A stretch of DNA of 64,000 nucleotides from Thiocapsa sp. (lineage in GTDB: Bacteria; Pseudomonadota; Gammaproteobacteria; Chromatiales; Chromatiaceae). Below, one piece after another: positions 49,247 through 59,259 of this stretch (positions are counted from its first letter, which is position 1; every line of letters starts with the position of its first letter). Made by a program: the position numbers and the translations under genes. The notes below the pieces were generated by a model, which saw nothing but the letters and a program-made list of their open reading frames with translations, was not told the origin of the DNA and ran no database searches. The stretch is taken from NCBI RefSeq assembly GCF_022340925.1, contig NZ_JAJDNA010000100.1, positions 1 through 64,000 on the forward strand. The letters run 5' to 3'.

Positions 49247-50965
49247 TCATTCCTTGGTGACACGGTGGAGCTCTTCGAGGCTCGTCACCCCTTCCTTAAC
49301 CTTGTTGAGACCGGATTGTCTCAGGTCGTAGACGCCCTCTCGCTGAGCTTGGTCAGCCAACTCCATTGAGTTGCCGCCATCGAGGATCAGCCGCCGAATG
49401 GCATCGGAGACTGGCATGACCTGGAAGATGCCGACGCGGCCCCGATAGCCATTCGTGCAGCGCTCGCAACCGACCGGTCCGTAGACCACGACACCGTTTT
49501 CGATCTCCTCCTCGCTGAAACCTTCTTGGACCAGGACCTCATGCGGGAGGTCCTCGGGTGCCTTGCAGTGCGGGCAGAGCCTTCGTGCGAGGCGCTGTGC
49601 CATGATGAGCAGCACCGATGACGCGATGTTGAACGGCGCCACGCCCATGTTGGCGAGACGCGTCAGGGTTTGAGGGGCATCGTTGGTGTGCAGCGTGGAC
49701 AAGACCAGGTGTCCCGTCTGCGCCGCCTTGATCGCGATCTCGGCGGTCTCGATGTCGCGGATCTCACCGACCATGATGATATCGGGGTCCTGGCGCAGAA
49801 ATGCCCGCAGGGCGGCGGCGAAGGTCAGCCCCGTCTTCGGGTTCATGTTTACCTGGTTGATCCCGGGGACCTGGATCTCAACCGGGTCCTCGACGGTCGA
49901 GATGTTGATATCGGGCCGATTGAGGAGATTGAGGGCGGTATAGAGCGACACTGTTTTCCCTGATCCGGTGGGGCCGGTGACCAGGATCATGCCATACGGC
50001 TTCTGAATGGCATTGAGAAATGCCTCACGTTGCTCGGGCTCGAACCCAAGGGACTCAATGCCCACCTGAGCCGACGCGGAGTCCAGGATGCGCAGCACGA
50101 CCTTCTCGCCATAGAGGGTCGGCAAGGTGTTGACCCGGAAATCGATGTCGCGCGACCGGCTCACCTTGAGCTTGATCCGCCCGTCCTGAGGCACGCGGCG
50201 CTCGGCGATGTTCATCCTGGACATGACCTTGAGCCGAGCGATCAGGCGGCCGGCGATCTTGAGAGGCGGGCTCGCGATCTCGCGCAACATGCCGTCCTGC
50301 CTGAAGCGTACCCGGAAGAATTTCTCGTAGGGCTCGAAGTGGATATCCGAGGCGTTGGCCGCGATGGCGTCGACCAGCACCTTGTTGACGTACCGCACGA
50401 TCGGCGCATCGTCGACGTTGAGGTCAGCGTCGTCACGCGACTCTTCGGCATCCGGGGCAATCTCGAGTTTTTCCAGGTCCGCGTCCATGAGGTCGTTCAT
50501 GGTCGTGTCCTGGGCCTCAATAGCGGCGTCGATCGCCGCCTTGAGCTTGTCCTCCTCCACCAGGACGGCCTCGGTGGCCAGACCGGTGTTGAATCGGATC
50601 TCCTCGAGTGCCTTGTCGTTGGTCGGATCGGAGATGGCAAGGAACAGCCGGTTGCCGCGGCGGAAGACCGGCAGGGCACGGTGTTTGCTGATCAGGCGCT
50701 CATCGACGAGACTGATTGGGAGGTTGAGAAGGTCAATGGCATGCAGGTCCAGCAGCGGAACGCCGAACTCATGGGATGCGGCGATCGCGATCCGCCGGCC
50801 GTCGAGCAGCTTCTGCTGAACCAGATAGGGCACGAAAGGCTGACGGCGCCGCGTCGCCTCTTCATAGGCGGCGATCGCCTGCTGCTCCGTGATCAGATGA
50901 TCGCGCACGAGGCGCCAAGCGAGTCCTGAGAGCTTGTCTTTGGCTTCGACTTGATCCGTAGTCAT
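49247..50965 (-). CDS. pilB: Type IV pilus assembly ATPase PilB
   Basis: Hexameric extension motor for type IV pili. The protein of about 572 residues has an N-terminal MSHEN domain and the ATPase core with Walker A GPTGSGKTVSLY. The Asp box lies in VEDPVEI, the Walker B region in DPDIIMVGEIRD, and the His box in GHLVLSTLHTNDAP. A zinc-binding tetracysteine (RLCPHCKAP with CERCTNGYRG) completes it. The ATG at 50965 was preferred over a GTG at 50977. No pilA lies nearby. Confidence 0.96.
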   Translation of the reverse strand: MTTDQVEAKDKLSGLAWRLVRDHLITEQQAIAAYEEATRRRQPFVPYLVQQKLLDGRRIAIAASHEFGVPLLDLHAIDLLNLPISLVDERLISKHRALPVFRRGNRLFLAISDPTNDKALEEIRFNTGLATEAVLVEEDKLKAAIDAAIEAQDTTMNDLMDADLEKLEIAPDAEESRDDADLNVDDAPIVRYVNKVLVDAIAANASDIHFEPYEKFFRVRFRQDGMLREIASPPLKIAGRLIARLKVMSRMNIAERRVPQDGRIKLKVSRSRDIDFRVNTLPTLYGEKVVLRILDSASAQVGIESLGFEPEQREAFLNAIQKPYGMILVTGPTGSGKTVSLYTALNLLNRPDINISTVEDPVEIQVPGINQVNMNPKTGLTFAAALRAFLRQDPDIIMVGEIRDIETAEIAIKAAQTGHLVLSTLHTNDAPQTLTRLANMGVAPFNIASSVLLIMAQRLARRLCPHCKAPEDLPHEVLVQEGFSEEEIENGVVVYGPVGCERCTNGYRGRVGIFQVMPVSDAIRRLILDGGNSMELADQAQREGVYDLRQSGLNKVKEGVTSLEELHRVTKE

Positions 50966-50984
50966 TGGGGGGCGCACTCCGGCG

Positions 50985-51818
50985 TCACCGGTTCACGGAA
51001 AACGCGAGTCGGACATTGTTGGCCACCAGGCCGTTGTCTTTTTGGTCACTCTCGTTGAGATAGAACTCCAGGACCGTTTCTCGGTTCATAAGAAGGTCCT
51101 CCGTGACCTCGTCCGCCAACTCATTGACATGAAGAAAGACACTGGTATACGGGGAGTCCTGTTCACGCGGATCCGTGACCCAGAGCCTTGGTGAGATATG
51201 GTCCATGATCCGGAGGAACCCGTAACCCTTGTCGGCAAACCATTTGGTGCAGACACCCCTCACACAGGAGCCGGTTTTTCCCCATTCATTGCGCGGCTCG
51301 TAGGCGATCGGCAAGAGATCGGGAATCAGGAACCCGGAATAGTAGGCGTCGACCTGCTGCTGAAGTTGGCGCGAGACATTCTTGAAACCGATCAGCTCGA
51401 CTCGGCACCCGGTGTTCTGCAGTGCATCGACAACCTGAAGAAAATCCCCGTCTCCTGTGACCAATAACACCTGGTCCAGCCTGTTCGCCTGCAACATTGC
51501 GTCCACTGCCATATCGAGGTCCGCATTGGCCTTGGTCGTCACGGTGCCATTCTCATCAGTATAGCGGCGAACCAGCTTGACCGTGATCTTCCAGCCGAAG
51601 TCCCGCACCATTTGCTGGTAGGTGTGGGCCTTCTTCTTATATTCGTGATCCTCGCGCGCCCGCTCAGCGTCGAACGCCATATAGGTGTTCAGCCGCTGCA
51701 GGATGCCGCCGTCGCGCGCGGCGAAACGTCGCAGGACGTCATAGCGCATCTGGTAGCCGCCGTTGTAGCGGACATTCTCCGCGTCGACGAAGACCCCTAC
51801 TCTAAAACTGGAGCTCAT
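50985..51818 (-). CDS. NYN-domain (LabA/DUF88) putative RNase with cold-shock-like domain
   Basis: A protein of about 277 residues. The N-terminal NYN domain of the PIN-like nuclease clan shows the acidic sites VFVDAENVRYNG (about residues 8-19), ANADLDMAVDAML and LLVTGDGDFLQVVDAL. The C-terminal domain resembles a cold-shock OB fold, with RNP1-like TKWFADKGYGFLRI, RNP2-like VFLHVNELAD and a final VANNVRL. NYN proteins are predicted or shown RNA nucleases in some systems; the fused cold-shock-like part suggests RNA binding. It lies just upstream of pilB on the same strand. The start is uncertain, since the frame is open to 51881. Confidence 0.85.
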   Translation of the reverse strand: MSSSFRVGVFVDAENVRYNGGYQMRYDVLRRFAARDGGILQRLNTYMAFDAERAREDHEYKKKAHTYQQMVRDFGWKITVKLVRRYTDENGTVTTKANADLDMAVDAMLQANRLDQVLLVTGDGDFLQVVDALQNTGCRVELIGFKNVSRQLQQQVDAYYSGFLIPDLLPIAYEPRNEWGKTGSCVRGVCTKWFADKGYGFLRIMDHISPRLWVTDPREQDSPYTSVFLHVNELADEVTEDLLMNRETVLEFYLNESDQKDNGLVANNVRLAFSVNR

Positions 51819-52038
51819 GGATGGTGGCGTCACATTCAGTGCGCGGCGCGCGGAGATTGTCTTCTTGTCAATCGGGTACACTCCCCGCGCGCCGCGGTGT
51901 TCCTTTGGCTGTCAGCTATCCGTGCCACGGTTTGACTGGCGGGTCATGATCACGCACCGCGTGGACCTACGGCGCCGTGTCCGGACTCGGGAGTGCGTGT
52001 CGGCCGGCCCCAGTCCGCTGACAGCTGATTGCTTTCCT

Positions 52039-53985
52039 CTAACGATTGACCCGGTTGTCGATCAGATCCTCGACCACCGTGGGATCGGCCAGTGTCGAGG
52101 TGTCACCGAGCGTGCCGATCTCGTTGGCCGCGATCTTGCGGAGGATCCGGCGCATGATCTTCCCCGAACGGGTCTTGGGCAGGCTGGGCGCCCACTGGAT
52201 AATGTCGACGATCGCAATCGGACCGATTTCGCCCCGCACCATCGCGACCAGCTCCTTCTTGAGATCGTCTGTTGGGTCGACACCAGCCATCGGAGTCACG
52301 TATGCATAGATGCCCTGACCCTTGAGGTCGTGGGGATAGCCAACCACGGCCGCCTCGGCGACGTGCGGATGCAGCACCAGGGCGGATTCGATCTCCGCGG
52401 TGCCCAGACGGTGTCCCGAAACGTTAAGCACGTCATCAATTCGGCCAGTGATCCAGTAGTAGCCGTCCGCATCGCGGCGTGCGCCGTCGCCTGTAAAGTA
52501 GTAACCCGGATACTGCTTGAAGTAGGTGTCGATGAACCTTTGGTGATCGCCGTAGACGGTCCGCATCTGCGCAGGCCAGGGCTGGCTGATCACGAGGGCG
52601 CCCTCGCCCGGACCCTCGATCAGCGTGCCCTCGGCAGGATCCACCAGTGCCGGGACGACGCCGAAGAAGGGGCGGGTGGCCGAGCCCGGCTTCAGGGGCG
52701 TCGCACCCGGCAGCGGGGTGATGAGATGACCGCCCGTCTCGGTCTGCCACCAGGTGTCGACAATCGGGCAACGCTCCTCCCCAACCACCCGGTAGTACCA
52801 CTCCCATGCCTCGGGATTGATCGGCTCGCCGACCGAGCCGAGGATGCGGAGCGACTTGCGGGAGGTCTTCTTGACAGGCTCTTCGCCGGCCCGCATCAAG
52901 GAACGAATGGCCGTCGGCGCCGTGTAGAAGATGTTGACCTGGTGCTTGTCGACGACATCCCAGAAGCGTGACATGTCGGGGTAGTTCGGGATGCCCTCGA
53001 ACATCAGCGAGGTTGCGCCGTTCGCCAGCGGTCCATAGACGATGTAGGTGTGGCCGGTCACCCACCCCACGTCGGCGGTGCACCAGTAGACCTCGCCCTC
53101 CTGATAATCGAAGGTGTACTTGTGGGTCATGGCGGCAAAGACCAGATAACCCCCGGTGGTGTGAAGGACGCCCTTGGGCTTCCCGGTGGAGCCGGAGGTA
53201 TAGAGGATGAACAGCGGATCCTCCGCATCCATCTCCTCGGGTGGGTACTCCGATGAAGCCGCGTCCACTGCCTCCTGGTACCAGATGTCGCGGCCTTCGG
53301 TCCAGTCGACGTCACCGCCCGTGCGCCTGACGACCACGACCGTGTCGACGTTGGGGCATTCCTGCAAGGCGGCGTCGGCGTTCCTCTTAAGGGGGATGTG
53401 GCGTCCGCCCCGCACGCTCTCGTCGGAGGTGATGACCAGCCGGCATTCCGAGTCGAGCACGCGATCACGCAGCGAGTCGGGCGAAAAACCGCCAAATACG
53501 ATGGAGTGGACGGCTCCGACGCGCGTGCAGGCCAGCATGGCAACCGCAGCCTCCGGGATCATCGGCAGATAGATACAGACCCGGTCACCTTTGTTGACAC
53601 CGCGCGATTTGAGCACATTCGCGAGCTTGCACACCTCCGTATGCAGCTCTCGATAGGTGATTTTACGGTCCTCCTCGGGGTTGTCGGCCTCCCAGATGAT
53701 GGCCACCTGATCGCCTCGGGTCGCGAGATGTCGATCCAGACAGTTGAAAGAGACGTTGAGCTTGCCGCCCGGGAACCACTTGATGTGCAGGTCCTCGGCC
53801 TGGTAGCTGTATTCCATGACCGAACCCCATTTCTTAGACCAGGTCAGGAACTGCTCGGCCTGCTCGGCCCAGAAGCCCTGCGGGTCATCGAGGGATCTCT
53901 GATACATGGCGGCATACTGCTCGGCATTGACATGGGCCTTGGCGGCGATCGCCGCCGGTACATCGTAGACCTTCTCTTCCGACAT
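52039..53985 (-). CDS. acs: Acetyl-CoA synthetase
   Basis: Activates acetate with ATP and CoA. The 648 residues match Acs. Motifs include the adenylate loop [36 protein letters not shown], and the C-terminal [11 protein letters not shown] with the Lys that acetylation inactivates. GAGGAG precedes the ATG. It lies at the downstream end of a minus-strand module with an exonuclease, a DUF294 protein and an ActP-like symporter. Confidence 0.97.
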   Translation of the reverse strand: MSEEKVYDVPAAIAAKAHVNAEQYAAMYQRSLDDPQGFWAEQAEQFLTWSKKWGSVMEYSYQAEDLHIKWFPGGKLNVSFNCLDRHLATRGDQVAIIWEADNPEEDRKITYRELHTEVCKLANVLKSRGVNKGDRVCIYLPMIPEAAVAMLACTRVGAVHSIVFGGFSPDSLRDRVLDSECRLVITSDESVRGGRHIPLKRNADAALQECPNVDTVVVVRRTGGDVDWTEGRDIWYQEAVDAASSEYPPEEMDAEDPLFILYTSGSTGKPKGVLHTTGGYLVFAAMTHKYTFDYQEGEVYWCTADVGWVTGHTYIVYGPLANGATSLMFEGIPNYPDMSRFWDVVDKHQVNIFYTAPTAIRSLMRAGEEPVKKTSRKSLRILGSVGEPINPEAWEWYYRVVGEERCPIVDTWWQTETGGHLITPLPGATPLKPGSATRPFFGVVPALVDPAEGTLIEGPGEGALVISQPWPAQMRTVYGDHQRFIDTYFKQYPGYYFTGDGARRDADGYYWITGRIDDVLNVSGHRLGTAEIESALVLHPHVAEAAVVGYPHDLKGQGIYAYVTPMAGVDPTDDLKKELVAMVRGEIGPIAIVDIIQWAPSLPKTRSGKIMRRILRKIAANEIGTLGDTSTLADPTVVEDLIDNRVNR

Positions 53986-54134
53986 GGTTGTCGTCTCCTC
54001 TGAATCGTTGCAGTGATCGACGCCCGTGCCCTGTCCCGCTGGTCGCGGCGCCCGGTGGTGGCTTGCGGTAGCACTCCATCTTAAACGCTCCAATAGAGCG
54101 CATCTAGCCGGAATGTCTCCCGCAATTCCGAGCC

Positions 54135-54812
54135 TCAGCAGAGGAAGTCGCGCAGCGGCAGTCCACTGCCGTTATCCCGATAGGCAGCCTGGGCGAGAAA
54201 CAGCTCGGCGGAGGCAAGGGCGTCGCTCAGGGCATTGTGGGCACCGTAGTGGGGCAGATTGTACCGGTCGCCGAGTGCATGCAGGCGCAGATCAGATGCC
54301 TTGAAGGGGATCTGTCTCCGCTCGAAGGTGCGAAACGCGAGGGCCTGGGTATCGACGACGGGCATCATGAGTCCGCGTCTCCAGAGCTGCCTGCAGGCAT
54401 TGGAGAGGAAGCCGCGCTCGATCCGCGCATGGTGGGCGATCATGACCTTTCCGGCCAACGCCTCGAGCAACTCCTGCATGATCGCTTCAAGCTCGCCGCC
54501 CAAGGCGGCCTGATCGTCGGTGATCTGATGGATGACGGCCGTGGCCTCAGGGATGGAGCGGTCGATCCGCACCACCCGGTGGCGGGCGGTGGAGAGGTCG
54601 ATCGACGTGCCCTGGACTCCGACATACCCGACACTCAAGATAGCGTCATTGGCGATGTCGAGACCGGTCGTCTCGAGATCGATGGCGAGATACTCAACCT
54701 CGCGGTAGTCCCGCTTTGCGGGAGGAAACGGGTGCGCCAGATAGGCCCGCAGAGGGCCAGGCGGGACGCGGCGCAGTTGCCAACGGCGGCGCCATTCGAG
54801 CAGTCGTGACAC
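54135..54812 (-). CDS. DEDDh 3'-5' exonuclease family protein (DnaQ-like)
   Basis: A 225-residue protein with an N-terminal basic extension. The exonuclease fold then shows [11 protein letters not shown] (about residue 43), [19 protein letters not shown] and [11 protein letters not shown] carrying the catalytic Asp/Glu/His set. DnaQ homologues proofread DNA, but this one is encoded with acetate genes. The same gene order occurs in other gammaproteobacteria such as Pseudomonas. It lies 9 bp after the DUF294 gene and is probably co-transcribed with it. Confidence 0.88.
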   Translation of the reverse strand: MSRLLEWRRRWQLRRVPPGPLRAYLAHPFPPAKRDYREVEYLAIDLETTGLDIANDAILSVGYVGVQGTSIDLSTARHRVVRIDRSIPEATAVIHQITDDQAALGGELEAIMQELLEALAGKVMIAHHARIERGFLSNACRQLWRRGLMMPVVDTQALAFRTFERRQIPFKASDLRLHALGDRYNLPHYGAHNALSDALASAELFLAQAAYRDNGSGLPLRDFLC

Positions 54813-54821
54813 AGTCGATCC

Positions 54822-56687
54822 TTACGCGAAACGGCCGGCCTGGTAGCGCTGCCCGAGTGATTCTTGCATCGTGTTGATCAACAGAAACGCGTCTTTCAAA
54901 TGGCCACGTTCGAGCGGCGACAGCTCATCCGGCGATACGAAGTTGTCGGGCTGTTGCCCCCGGGTGAGCTGTTTTGCCTGATGGCGCATACGCAGGGTTC
55001 CGATGAACTCGATCGCGTCGATCAGATTGGCGGCGCCGTCCTGGCTCAGTGCGCCGTATTCGGCGGCGGAGCTCAGGCGCTCGATGGTATTGGTCTCCGG
55101 CAGCCCGGCTGACAGGACATACACCCGCGCCAGGTCGATGATGGGCACGGTCCCACGGTGCTTGACGTCGAAGGTATGGTCGTGATCACCGCCTTGGATG
55201 AGCACGATGTTGCGAAAGAATCCCAATGGCGGTCGATACTTGAGTGCGTTGGCCGCCAGATACGCGATGAAGATGCGATTCGCCTTGCAACGCTCCAGCA
55301 CGCGTTCCTGCAGCTCGCCGAAGAGGCTGGCCCGATCGTGCAGGGCGCGCAGGTCAAAAAAGACGCTGGAGAGCATCAATGCCATCGGCTCGGGCTTCAG
55401 GATCCAGTTCACAAAATATTTGTGCCAGATGCGCAGCGGTTGACGCCACTTTGGATTGGATGCCATCACGTCGCCCGGGCAGTAGATGAAGCCGCAGGCG
55501 TTGAGGCCGTCATTGACGAATCTGGCAAGCGCGGCGAAATAGGCGTCGTCCTCCGGCTTGGCGTGATCGGCGATCAGGAGCGCGTTGTCCTGGTCGGAGT
55601 GTGATGATTGCTCCCGTCGTGCCTGAGAGCCTCCGACGAGCCACGCATAGGGGACCGGCGGGGGGCCGAGATCGGCCTCAGCCAGCTCGATCAGGCGCAG
55701 CGTGACGGCATCGGTGACGGCGCTGATTGCCTGTCCGACGTGGTTCGCGGTGGCGCCGCCGTTGATGAGGTGAATCTGCAGCTCGGGGATCTTGGTGCTG
55801 ATCTGAGCCAGCGTGTCGATCGAGCGCGCGCGGTGGATGTCCCCCACCAGATAGACCGCATTGGCGCTCTGGAACCGGGTGAGGTCGGTGGTCGAGATCA
55901 GGCCGACCACGCGCCTGCCATCGAGCACTGGCAGATGGTGGACATTCAGACGGGTCATGGTGATCAAGGCCTGGAAGCCCAGGGTGTCGACCTGTGCCGT
56001 CTCCAGCTCCTCGGTCATGATGTCGCGAACCGGGCGCTCGGCGGACAGCCCGACGGCGACACAACGGCTTCGCAGATCTCGGTCGGTGACCATGCCGGCC
56101 AGTCGATCGCCTTCCATGATCAGGAGGGACGAGACCCGGTGCTCCGACATGAGCCGGGCGGCTTCGCGGATGCTCGTCTCCGGACTCGCGACGATTGGGG
56201 CGCGGTTGATCATGTCACCGATCTGGACCGTCATCAGGCCGGTGCCGGCAGCCGGCGAATCGACCACGATGTCCAGCGCCTTACGCAGCCGGCTGGAGAT
56301 GGATTGCTCAAAATGCTCGGCGAAGCTCGGGTGGTCCGCGCGCAACAACTCCAGGTCGGTGCAGGGGAGGGCATAGACGAGCGTGTCTTCCGAGGTACTG
56401 CCATGGTAGCCGTCGCCGTCAGGTCGGAGGCGACAGCGCATGTCGTACAGATCGCCTTCGGCCAGCTTGCCAACCAATTCGTCTTGCGCGTCGCGCAGCT
56501 CGACCGCGCCGCGGCGGATGACATACGCACAGGGCGGATCGGGTTGGTCGGGCGGAAAGGGTGTGCCCCGACGAAAGTAACGCACCGATAGACGCTGGGG
56601 CAGGCGTTGGAGCGTGTCCTCCGGCAGTCGATCGAAGGGCGGGTGACCGGCCAGGAAGTCTCGGATCTCGATCAGCTCGATGTCCAT
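54822..56687 (-). CDS. cNMP-binding/CBS/DUF294 nucleotidyltransferase-like regulatory protein
   Basis: A cytoplasmic 621-residue protein. Domains in order: a cyclic-nucleotide-binding-like domain (about residues 15-140), two CBS repeats (about 155-275; VTDRDLRSRC and ISTTDLTRF), a DUF294 nucleotidyltransferase domain with the GlnD-like motif GGSQARREQSSHSDQDNALL near residue 362, and a DUF294 C-terminal helical domain. Such proteins sit with ActP-type symporters and probably modify or sense something in acetate uptake; the target is unknown. AGGG precedes the ATG. Confidence 0.9.
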   Translation of the reverse strand: MDIELIEIRDFLAGHPPFDRLPEDTLQRLPQRLSVRYFRRGTPFPPDQPDPPCAYVIRRGAVELRDAQDELVGKLAEGDLYDMRCRLRPDGDGYHGSTSEDTLVYALPCTDLELLRADHPSFAEHFEQSISSRLRKALDIVVDSPAAGTGLMTVQIGDMINRAPIVASPETSIREAARLMSEHRVSSLLIMEGDRLAGMVTDRDLRSRCVAVGLSAERPVRDIMTEELETAQVDTLGFQALITMTRLNVHHLPVLDGRRVVGLISTTDLTRFQSANAVYLVGDIHRARSIDTLAQISTKIPELQIHLINGGATANHVGQAISAVTDAVTLRLIELAEADLGPPPVPYAWLVGGSQARREQSSHSDQDNALLIADHAKPEDDAYFAALARFVNDGLNACGFIYCPGDVMASNPKWRQPLRIWHKYFVNWILKPEPMALMLSSVFFDLRALHDRASLFGELQERVLERCKANRIFIAYLAANALKYRPPLGFFRNIVLIQGGDHDHTFDVKHRGTVPIIDLARVYVLSAGLPETNTIERLSSAAEYGALSQDGAANLIDAIEFIGTLRMRHQAKQLTRGQQPDNFVSPDELSPLERGHLKDAFLLINTMQESLGQRYQAGRFA

Positions 56688-57179
56688 CGTGCGATACCCT
56701 GTGGTCCGACCGGCGTCGACGGAACCCTTAGGGAAGCGCTGAAGCACTCAGCGCTTCCGGTGCGGGGCAGGAAGCCTCGCCATTTTCCGCCGCGTCAGCG
56801 GCTGAAGATGGAGGAAAGCGGAAAACCGCTTTTTCGCTGTCCGTGCTGTTTGTTGGCCAGGATGATGGCCGATGAATCAGCGTCGTCTTGGGCGATTTCT
56901 GTCAAATCACATACCAGCTGGCTTGGCCTTGCACCCGCCTTCTGCGTCGCGCCGGCAGTCACATGGCCCGACCATGCTCCTGTCGCCAGTCCTTGATGGC
57001 GAGCGCAATTCCGGCGCCATCTGGCCCATGATTTTTCGGCAATCGCCTTGTCGTCAACGAACAGCCCCGCCGAAGCGGGGCTCGAGACCGCGCGAGTGTC
57101 CCCGAGGTCTTCTCCTCGGGGCACCCGATCAGGCGTCGTTCGCGCTTTCGTCTTGAGCGCTTGCCGATTGGCGTGACGC
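56688..57179. other. 492-bp spacer inside the acetate module
   Basis: It separates the DUF294 gene from the actP-like gene. A minus-strand frame covers most of it but has no ribosome-binding site or recognisable domain. A hairpin with T run on the plus strand (AAAGCGG/CCGCTTT, 56815-56834) and two hairpins near actP are present. A promoter for the downstream genes may lie here. Confidence 0.4.
57063..57121 (-). other. Two stem-loops downstream of the actP-like gene
   Basis: AGCCCCGC/GCGGGGCT with a 4-nt loop (57063-57082), and CCCCGAGG/CCTCGGGG with a 6-nt loop (57100-57121). Read on the minus strand, the first has the same CCCCGCTTCGGCGGGG core as the groEL terminator but only a weak U tract. 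They may partly terminate or protect the actP transcript. Confidence 0.6.
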
Positions 57180-58988
57180 CTAGTGGCCGGTTGCGGTGCC
57201 GGAGCCACGCGGGATCCGCACATCCTCCACCAAGTGCTGGATGTGCTCCGGGGGCGGTGCAGCCAGCTTGGACACCACGGCGGCGACGACGAAGTTCACC
57301 AAGGCGCCCACCGCGCCGAAGGCGTTCGGCGAGATGCCGAAGAACCAGTCCGGGCCCATGCCCAGCTCGGGCATCAGGAACTCGGTCCCTTTCACGAAGA
57401 AGATGCCCTTGTGCTGGAACACGTAGAGCAGGGTCACGGTGATGCCTGCGATCATACCGGCGACCGCGCCCAGCGAGTTCATGCGTTTCGCGAAGATGCC
57501 CATCATCAGCGCCGGGAAGATCGACGAGGCCGCCAGACCGAACGCGATTGCAACGGTTCCCGCTGCGAATCCCGGTGGATTCAGACCCAGATAGCCGGCC
57601 AGAACGATGGCGCCGATCATCGCCAGGCGCCCGGCGAGCAGCTCTGCCTTCTCCGAGATCTTGGGTATGAAGACGCCCTTGAGCAGGTCATGCGAGATCG
57701 ACGAGGAGATCGCCAGCAGCAGACCGGCCGCCGTGGAAAGCGCGGCCGCGAGGCCGCCGGCCACGACCAGCGCGATCACCCACGCGGGCAGCTGCGCGAT
57801 CTCGGGATTGGCCAGCACCATGATGTCGTTGTTGACCGTCACCATCTCATTGCCCTTCCAACCCCACTCCTGCTCGGCCTTGGATGCAAACTCCGCGTTC
57901 TGATCGTCGTAGTACTGGATCCGGCCGTCGTTGTTCTTGTCCTCGAACTTCAGGAGTCCCGTGGTCTCCCAACGCTTGAACCAGTCCGGACGCTCGTCAT
58001 AGACCAGGTTGCCCGTCTCGCTTCCGACCGGGCCGATCTGGATGGTGTCCATGAGGTTCAGCCGGGCCATGGCGCCGACCGCGGGCGCGGTGGTGTATAG
58101 GATCGCGATGAAGACCAGTGCCCAGCCGGCCGAGTAGCGCGCGTCTCTGACCTTGGGGACAGTGAAGAAGCGGATGATGACATGCGGGAGGCCGGCGGTG
58201 CCGATCATCAACGACAGGGTGTAGACGAACATGTTGAGCGAGCTGCCCATGACCTGGGTGGTGTACTCCTTAAAGCCCAGGTCGGTCACCACCTGGTCGA
58301 GCTTGCCCAGGAGGGTCATGCCGCTGGCGACGCCGTCGCGCGCGTATTCGCTGCCAAGACCGATCTGCGGCAAGGGGTTGCCCGTGAGGTTCAGGGAGAT
58401 GAAGACCGCCGGGACCGTGTAGGCGAAGATCAGCACCACGTATTGCGCGATCTGGGTATAGGTGATGCCTTTCATTCCGCCCAGGATGGCGTAGATGGCG
58501 ACGATACCCATGCCGACGATGATGCCCATCTCGTAGGACACGCCGAGGAATCGGGAGAAGGCGACGCCGATACCGGTCATCTGGCCGATGACATAGGTCA
58601 CCGAGGCCAGGATCAGACAGATGACGGCCACGACGCGTGCGGTTTGGGAGTAGTAGCGGTCGCCGATGAACTCCGGCACGGTGAACTTCCCGAACTTGCG
58701 AAGGTAGGGGGCCAGGAGGAGCGCCAGCAGGACGTAGCCGCCGGTCCAGCCCATCAGGAAGACCGATCCGCCGTAGCCGCCGAAGGCGATCATCCCCGCC
58801 ATGGAGATGAAGGAGGCCGCCGACATCCAGTCGGCAGCCGTGGCCATGCCGTTGGCAACCGGGTGCACCCCGCCGCCGGCGACATAGAAGTCCCCGGTGG
58901 TCCTGGCACGGGCCCAGATGGCGATCCCGATGTAGGTGGCGAAGGTGAGCCCGACGATACCGTAGGTCCAGATCTCGAGTGCAGTCAT
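57180..58988 (-). CDS. Sodium:solute (acetate) symporter, ActP-like large subunit
   Basis: A 602-residue transporter of the SSS family, VC_2705-like subgroup. About 13 predicted spans include the motifs MATAADWMSAASFISMAG and LILASVTYVIGQMTGIG. A large soluble insert around residues 325-385 contains the EF-hand-like loop DKNNDGRIQYYD at 350-361. The small partner subunit gene is 13 bp upstream. Clustering with acs strongly suggests uptake of acetate or a similar carboxylate. Confidence 0.92.
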   Translation of the reverse strand: MTALEIWTYGIVGLTFATYIGIAIWARARTTGDFYVAGGGVHPVANGMATAADWMSAASFISMAGMIAFGGYGGSVFLMGWTGGYVLLALLLAPYLRKFGKFTVPEFIGDRYYSQTARVVAVICLILASVTYVIGQMTGIGVAFSRFLGVSYEMGIIVGMGIVAIYAILGGMKGITYTQIAQYVVLIFAYTVPAVFISLNLTGNPLPQIGLGSEYARDGVASGMTLLGKLDQVVTDLGFKEYTTQVMGSSLNMFVYTLSLMIGTAGLPHVIIRFFTVPKVRDARYSAGWALVFIAILYTTAPAVGAMARLNLMDTIQIGPVGSETGNLVYDERPDWFKRWETTGLLKFEDKNNDGRIQYYDDQNAEFASKAEQEWGWKGNEMVTVNNDIMVLANPEIAQLPAWVIALVVAGGLAAALSTAAGLLLAISSSISHDLLKGVFIPKISEKAELLAGRLAMIGAIVLAGYLGLNPPGFAAGTVAIAFGLAASSIFPALMMGIFAKRMNSLGAVAGMIAGITVTLLYVFQHKGIFFVKGTEFLMPELGMGPDWFFGISPNAFGAVGALVNFVVAAVVSKLAAPPPEHIQHLVEDVRIPRGSGTATGH

Positions 58989-59001
58989 GGTGTGCGCTCC
59001 T

Positions 59002-59259
59002 TTATTCCTCGCCGACGTCGAATTTCTTATCGAGTCTGTTCATCGACGCCGCGTAGATGAAGATCAGCGCGACAAAGACATAGATCGAGCCCTGCTGGGC
59101 GAACCAGAAGCCGAGCGGGTAGCCGCCGAGAGAAAAGGCGTTCATCGGCTCCACCAGCAGGATTCCGAGTCCGTAGGAGACGGCGAACCAGATGATCAAC
59201 AAGACAGTGAGAAGGCGTAGGTTCGCCCCCCAGTACTGCGCGCGTTTTTCAGGTGTCAT
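59002..59259 (-). CDS. DUF4212 small subunit of the sodium:solute symporter
   Basis: An 85-residue protein with two membrane spans (LLTVLLIIWFAVSYGLGILL and GSIYVFVALIFIYAAS) and the family segment GGYPLGFWFAQQGS. Such proteins are encoded directly upstream of VC_2705-type symporters and are proposed as their small subunit. The ATG at 59259 has GGAGTGA upstream at good spacing; a GTG at 59271 would add four residues. Confidence 0.93.
   Translation of the reverse strand: MTPEKRAQYWGANLRLLTVLLIIWFAVSYGLGILLVEPMNAFSLGGYPLGFWFAQQGSIYVFVALIFIYAASMNRLDKKFDVGEE

Noticed and set aside
56795-57223. Minus-strand frame of 142 codons between the DUF294 and symporter genes
   Set aside because: It overlaps the end of the symporter gene, lacks a start signal and resembles no protein.
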